NCBI RefSeq assembly: GCF_007750855.1
Contig: NZ_CP036291.1
Span: 496,001 to 560,000, forward strand
Reading direction: 5' to 3'
Source: Pirellulimonas nuda
Lineage (GTDB): Bacteria > Planctomycetota > Planctomycetia > Pirellulales > Lacipirellulaceae
Length of the DNA stretch: 64,000 nt
The translations under genes and the position numbers were made by a program. The notes under the pieces were generated by a model that was given only the letters and a program-made list of their open reading frames with translations, was not told the DNA's origin and ran no database searches. Positions 62,817 through 64,000 of this stretch are shown here, in pieces (within the stretch, counting starts at the first letter, position 1; each line of letters begins with the position of its first letter).

Positions 62817-63422
62817 TTATCCAGCGTCGCCCTCTCGCCGCGGATCAAGCCAGGCAGTTTCCTTGACCCAAAAGTCGAGCAACTCCCGGACGGTGCTTCC
62901 CGCATCCTTCGGGCTATCAAAGTCTTGAAGATCGTACCACAAATACTTTTGGCGTCGCGTGTCCAAGACGAGGAAGTTGTCTCCGTTGTCGTGATAGGAA
63001 AGGACCAATTGCCCCACCGGCGGTGACTGATACATGGCTGCCCAACCAACATCCGTTGCGTCCTGCCAGTCTTGAAGCGGAAGTACTCCGAAGTACGCAC
63101 GTGAGGTCGCCATATCCGCCCACAGGTGGATGCCGTTCACCCGCGTGAGGAATTGAACCAGCTCTCCGGGCAACGAGTGGCAAGGATGTTCGGTCTGCCA
63201 AAGCTGGACTTCATCAAGCGGAACGCCGCGGCCCAAGACGTGGGCGTAACGGAATTCTTTCGATTCCAACTGCTTATCAGGATGGGCCATCAGTTCCGTG
63301 AGCAGCATCGGCTTGCCCTCGGCCAGCACTGCTCGGAGTTGGGATCCGGGCACATGTACCGTCCGTTGGACGATCACCGGGGCTTGAGCGGCGGCGAATT
63401 TGAGAAGCTCGTCGACGGTCAT
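62817..63422 (-). CDS. SMI1/KNR4 (SUKH)-family protein
   Basis: 201 residues from ATG 63422. Marks of the SUKH fold: LPGELVQFLTRVNGIHLWADMATSRAYFGVLPLQDWQDA and SYHDNGDNFLVLDTRRQKYLWYDLQDF. SUKH proteins are often immunity proteins against polymorphic toxins but can be solitary regulators; no toxin gene is in view. The frame continues upstream over an apparently non-coding stretch. Confidence 0.78.
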   Translation of the reverse strand: MTVDELLKFAAAQAPVIVQRTVHVPGSQLRAVLAEGKPMLLTELMAHPDKQLESKEFRYAHVLGRGVPLDEVQLWQTEHPCHSLPGELVQFLTRVNGIHLWADMATSRAYFGVLPLQDWQDATDVGWAAMYQSPPVGQLVLSYHDNGDNFLVLDTRRQKYLWYDLQDFDSPKDAGSTVRELLDFWVKETAWLDPRREGDAG

Positions 63423-63602
63423 GGACAGCTCGTATCGAAAACGTGGTAACAGTAGTGGAGTACGTTCGGTCGTTCTGCCGGCACGAACGAGCTGGCCATC
63501 GGAACGAGCAACAATCGCCCCGCGGAACCACCTACCCCGCGCCCTCCCCACTATCCTACAATACCCCAAACCATCCCGCCCGCTGCTCCCCAACCGACCG
63601 CC

Positions 63603-64000
63603 ATGGATTTCCGCGAACGACTCAAACGCGCCGCCGACCGAGGCGTCCGCACCCGGCAGGCCCGCGACGAGGCCGCGGCCGCGGATGCGCTCAGTGACGA
63701 GGAGTGCCGGCGGCGGCACTCGGCGATGCGGCTGGCGTTGTCCGAGACGATCGAGACGCTGCTGGGCCAGTTGGCCGACAATTTCCCGGGCTTCCGCGTC
63801 AAGACCATCGTCGACGAGCGTGGCTGGGGCGCCCAGGCGGTGCGCGACGACGTGGGGGTCGCGGGCGGGAAGCGGACCAACTTCTTCAGCCGCTTGCAGG
63901 TGACCGTCTCTCCCTACAACGACTACCACGTGCTGGACGTGGCCGCCAAGGGCGCGGTGCGGAACAAGGAGTCGTTCACCCGCGGGCACTTCGAGAAGCT
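63603..64000 (+). CDS. Unrecognised protein (partial at window end)
   Basis: At least 132 residues from ATG 63603, continuing past the window. FRERLKRAADRGVRTRQARDEAA is a basic amphipathic lead; CRRRHSAMRLALSETIETLLGQLADNFPGFRVKTIVDERGWGAQAVRDDVG and FFSRLQVTVSPYNDYHVLDVAAKG follow, a planctomycete-style hypothetical. It diverges from the SUKH gene across 180 bp. Confidence 0.65.
   Translation, partial: MDFRERLKRAADRGVRTRQARDEAAAADALSDEECRRRHSAMRLALSETIETLLGQLADNFPGFRVKTIVDERGWGAQAVRDDVGVAGGKRTNFFSRLQVTVSPYNDYHVLDVAAKGAVRNKESFTRGHFEK

Overview
The window is GC-rich bacterial chromosome and looks like a planctomycete of the order Pirellulales, probably near Lacipirellulaceae. The taxonomic clues are a DUF1559 pilin-like protein, PEP-CTERM and dockerin-type exported proteins, a XylR-type sugar regulator, a BamB-like propeller with the planctomycete WPDFLGPHRDG motif, an Lgt with a PDZ-like insert, and many palindromic intergenic repeats. 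Placement is by protein style only. I saw no rRNA, tRNA, CRISPR array or complete insertion sequence.

Left third (1-27500). A DevC/DevB-type exporter pair diverges from a TetR regulator across two matching operators. Then come an aldo-keto reductase, a heparinase II/III-like protein, an esterase and two tandem glutamate-receptor-like channel genes, one with a K+ channel filter and one without. Next is a sugar locus on the minus strand: araB, araD, araA, an SSS-family symporter and galE, with a XylR-type regulator diverging from araB. A PQQ-propeller protein, a GNAT enzyme, SulP and TSUP anion transporters, a ParD/ParE-like pair, a DUF1569 protein and a zinc-ribbon membrane protein follow.

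Middle (27500-46700). A SO_0444-type metal permease is followed by a clear cobalamin riboswitch. Behind the riboswitch lie four overlapping genes: a DUF1559 pilin-like protein, two PEP-CTERM exported proteins and a small Cys-rich DUF5522-like protein. This is the most interesting locus of the window. After it come toxin-antitoxin modules (hicAB with a stop inside hicA, higBA between direct repeats, a second hicBA), a Tat-exported intradiol dioxygenase, moaB, a dynamin-like GTPase, a BON protein, cysC, an acyl-CoA dehydrogenase-like gene and a stretch of small accessory genes, one carrying a frameshift.

Right third (46700-64000). Mostly housekeeping: glycogen phosphorylase, a YugP-like metallopeptidase, lgt, panC, folK, a hemD-hemE fusion, another ParE-type toxin-antitoxin pair, a LOG-family protein and tex. 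A small accessory segment follows (orphan antitoxin, a gene between direct repeats, a SUKH protein). The window ends inside an unrecognised gene.

Starts were chosen from family alignment, signal peptides, ribosome-binding sites and overlaps; where the frame is open further upstream I say so. All family names come from reading motifs, not from searches.
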